Source: Methanosarcinaceae archaeon (GTDB lineage Archaea; Halobacteriota; Methanosarcinia; Methanosarcinales; Methanosarcinaceae). From it: a stretch of DNA of 33,745 nucleotides. Each line of letters starts with the position of its first letter. Positions within the stretch are counted from its first letter, which is position 1. Below, in pieces: positions 32,978-33,745 of this stretch. Made by a program: the position numbers and the translations under genes. A model generated the notes under the pieces. That model had not been told where the DNA came from. It worked only from the letters and a program-made list of their open reading frames with translations, and did no database searches. The stretch covers positions 1 through 33,745 of the forward strand of contig JAIOTO010000128.1 in the NCBI GenBank assembly GCA_021106765.1. The letters run 5' to 3'.

Positions 32978-33745
32978 TCAAACACCCTTTGTTATTTCAT
33001 CTGTAATCAATTCCGCCTGCTTAAGCACTGTTTCTGTAGCGAGTGCTTGCATGTCTGGTGGATAGCCATATTGTCTTAATGTCCGTTTTACAATTACTTT
33101 TAATTTGGCCCTGACACTTTCTTTAATTGTCCAGTCTATAGATGCGTTTTGTTTGATTTTTTCAAATAGAACAACAGCTAATTCCCGTAGCTTCTCCTTT
33201 TGCATCAATTCTCTTGCACTGTCATTATCTGCAATTGCTGTGTAAAATGCGTATTCAAATCCAGACAACCCCATCTCATGAGGTTCTTTGTCCATTCGAT
33301 TTATCTCTTTACTGAGTTCAATCAATTCTTCAATAACTTCAGCCGCAGTTATAACTTTGTTATGATATTTCTTGATGGAACCTTCCAGCATTTCCATTAA
33401 TGATCTGCTTTGGACCAGATTATTTTTTACACGGGCTTTTATTTCATCGTTAAGCAACTTTTTCAGGACTTCCATAGCTATATTTTTGTGTTCCATATTC
33501 CTGACTTCTAAAAGAAAATCTTCGGATAATATGGAAATGTCCGGTTTTTTAATTCCTGCGGCATCAAACACGTCTACCACTTGTTCGGTAACAAGAGCTT
33601 GATCAATAACTTGTCTGATTGCGGTTTCAATCTCCTCGTCTGTTTTACCTGTTCCAGTGCTGTCAAATTTAACAAGTCTGGATTTTATCGCTTGATAGAA
33701 CGAAATTTCGTCCTTTACATCCATTGCCTGCTCGTGTGGAATGGC
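32978..33745 (-). CDS. hsdR: Type I restriction enzyme R subunit, C-terminal part (5' end outside window)
   Basis: The frame runs off the right edge: the residues AIPHEQA precede the first internal Met (33724). At least 255 residues are visible. EISFYQAIKSRLVKFDSTG, then RQVIDQALV, DVFDAAGIKKPDISILSEDF, then LKKLLNDEIKAR and LVQSRSLMEMLE match the helical C-terminal domain (DUF3387-like) of HsdR, which couples the translocase to the HsdM/HsdS methylase core. The nuclease and helicase motifs lie outside the window. Whether hsdM and hsdS accompany it cannot be seen; downstream (left) is fic, not an hsd gene. Confidence 0.85.
   Translation of the reverse strand, partial: AIPHEQAMDVKDEISFYQAIKSRLVKFDSTGTGKTDEEIETAIRQVIDQALVTEQVVDVFDAAGIKKPDISILSEDFLLEVRNMEHKNIAMEVLKKLLNDEIKARVKNNLVQSRSLMEMLEGSIKKYHNKVITAAEVIEELIELSKEINRMDKEPHEMGLSGFEYAFYTAIADNDSARELMQKEKLRELAVVLFEKIKQNASIDWTIKESVRAKLKVIVKRTLRQYGYPPDMQALATETVLKQAELITDEITKGV

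Overview
The window looks like a chromosomal segment of a methanogenic (or methane-oxidising) euryarchaeon of the order Methanosarcinales. The evidence is an mtxXAH cluster (homologues of two subunits of the methanopterin:coenzyme M methyltransferase plus methanogenesis marker 4), an archaeal replication factor C large subunit ending in a PIP box, archaeal-type S-adenosylmethionine synthetase and threonyl-tRNA synthetase, a C1:G72 tRNA-Tyr with an intron at 37/38, TATA-box promoters and several probable leaderless transcripts. A bacterial-type GrpE/DnaK/DnaJ set is also typical of this group. All identifications come from reading the sequence; no database search was run.

Layout. 1-3.2 kb (minus strand): a ribbon-helix-helix protein with at least seven 18-residue Pro-rich repeats, running off the left edge, then mtxH, mtxA and mtxX. 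3.2-4.7 kb (plus): rfcL. 4.75-5.6 kb: an internally deleted insertion sequence with terminal inverted repeats, a G-rich hairpin and AT-rich palindromes. 5.6-9.4 kb: grpE-dnaK-dnaJ. 9.4-10.1 kb: the C-terminal tail of a dead tnpB, then an HTH regulator with an unusual C-terminal domain. 10.3-14.4 kb: a three-gene operon of a radical SAM/HhH protein, its DUF4130 partner and an HhH-MutS-like ATPase, probably a DNA repair or modification pathway. 14.4-16.7 kb (minus): hisG-hisA-hisB. 17-18.6 kb: metK, tRNA-Tyr (intron) and tRNA-Asp. 18.7-19.7 kb: a graveyard next to the tRNAs, with an integrase C-terminal fragment, an antitoxin gene and a RelE-like toxin carrying two in-frame TGA stops. 19.9-28.2 kb: housekeeping and redox genes, namely nfnAB/sudBA-like flavoprotein, a composite PAPS-reductase-like Fe-S protein, an AI-2E-type transporter, thrS, an acylphosphatase and a small zinc-site protein. 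28.3-33.7 kb: an AT-rich accessory zone with a polytopic membrane protein, an RNase III-like protein with dsRNA-binding domains, a decayed gene, a 70-bp tandem repeat, a Fic protein and the 3' end of a type I restriction hsdR.

The most interesting items are the RNase III-like protein (RNase III is uncommon in archaea, and this one has altered catalytic positions), the radical SAM-DUF4130-MutS operon, the repeat protein whose true reading frame is on the minus strand, and the HTH/beta-grasp-like fusion. The right end looks like a defence or mobile island beginning near 28.3 kb.
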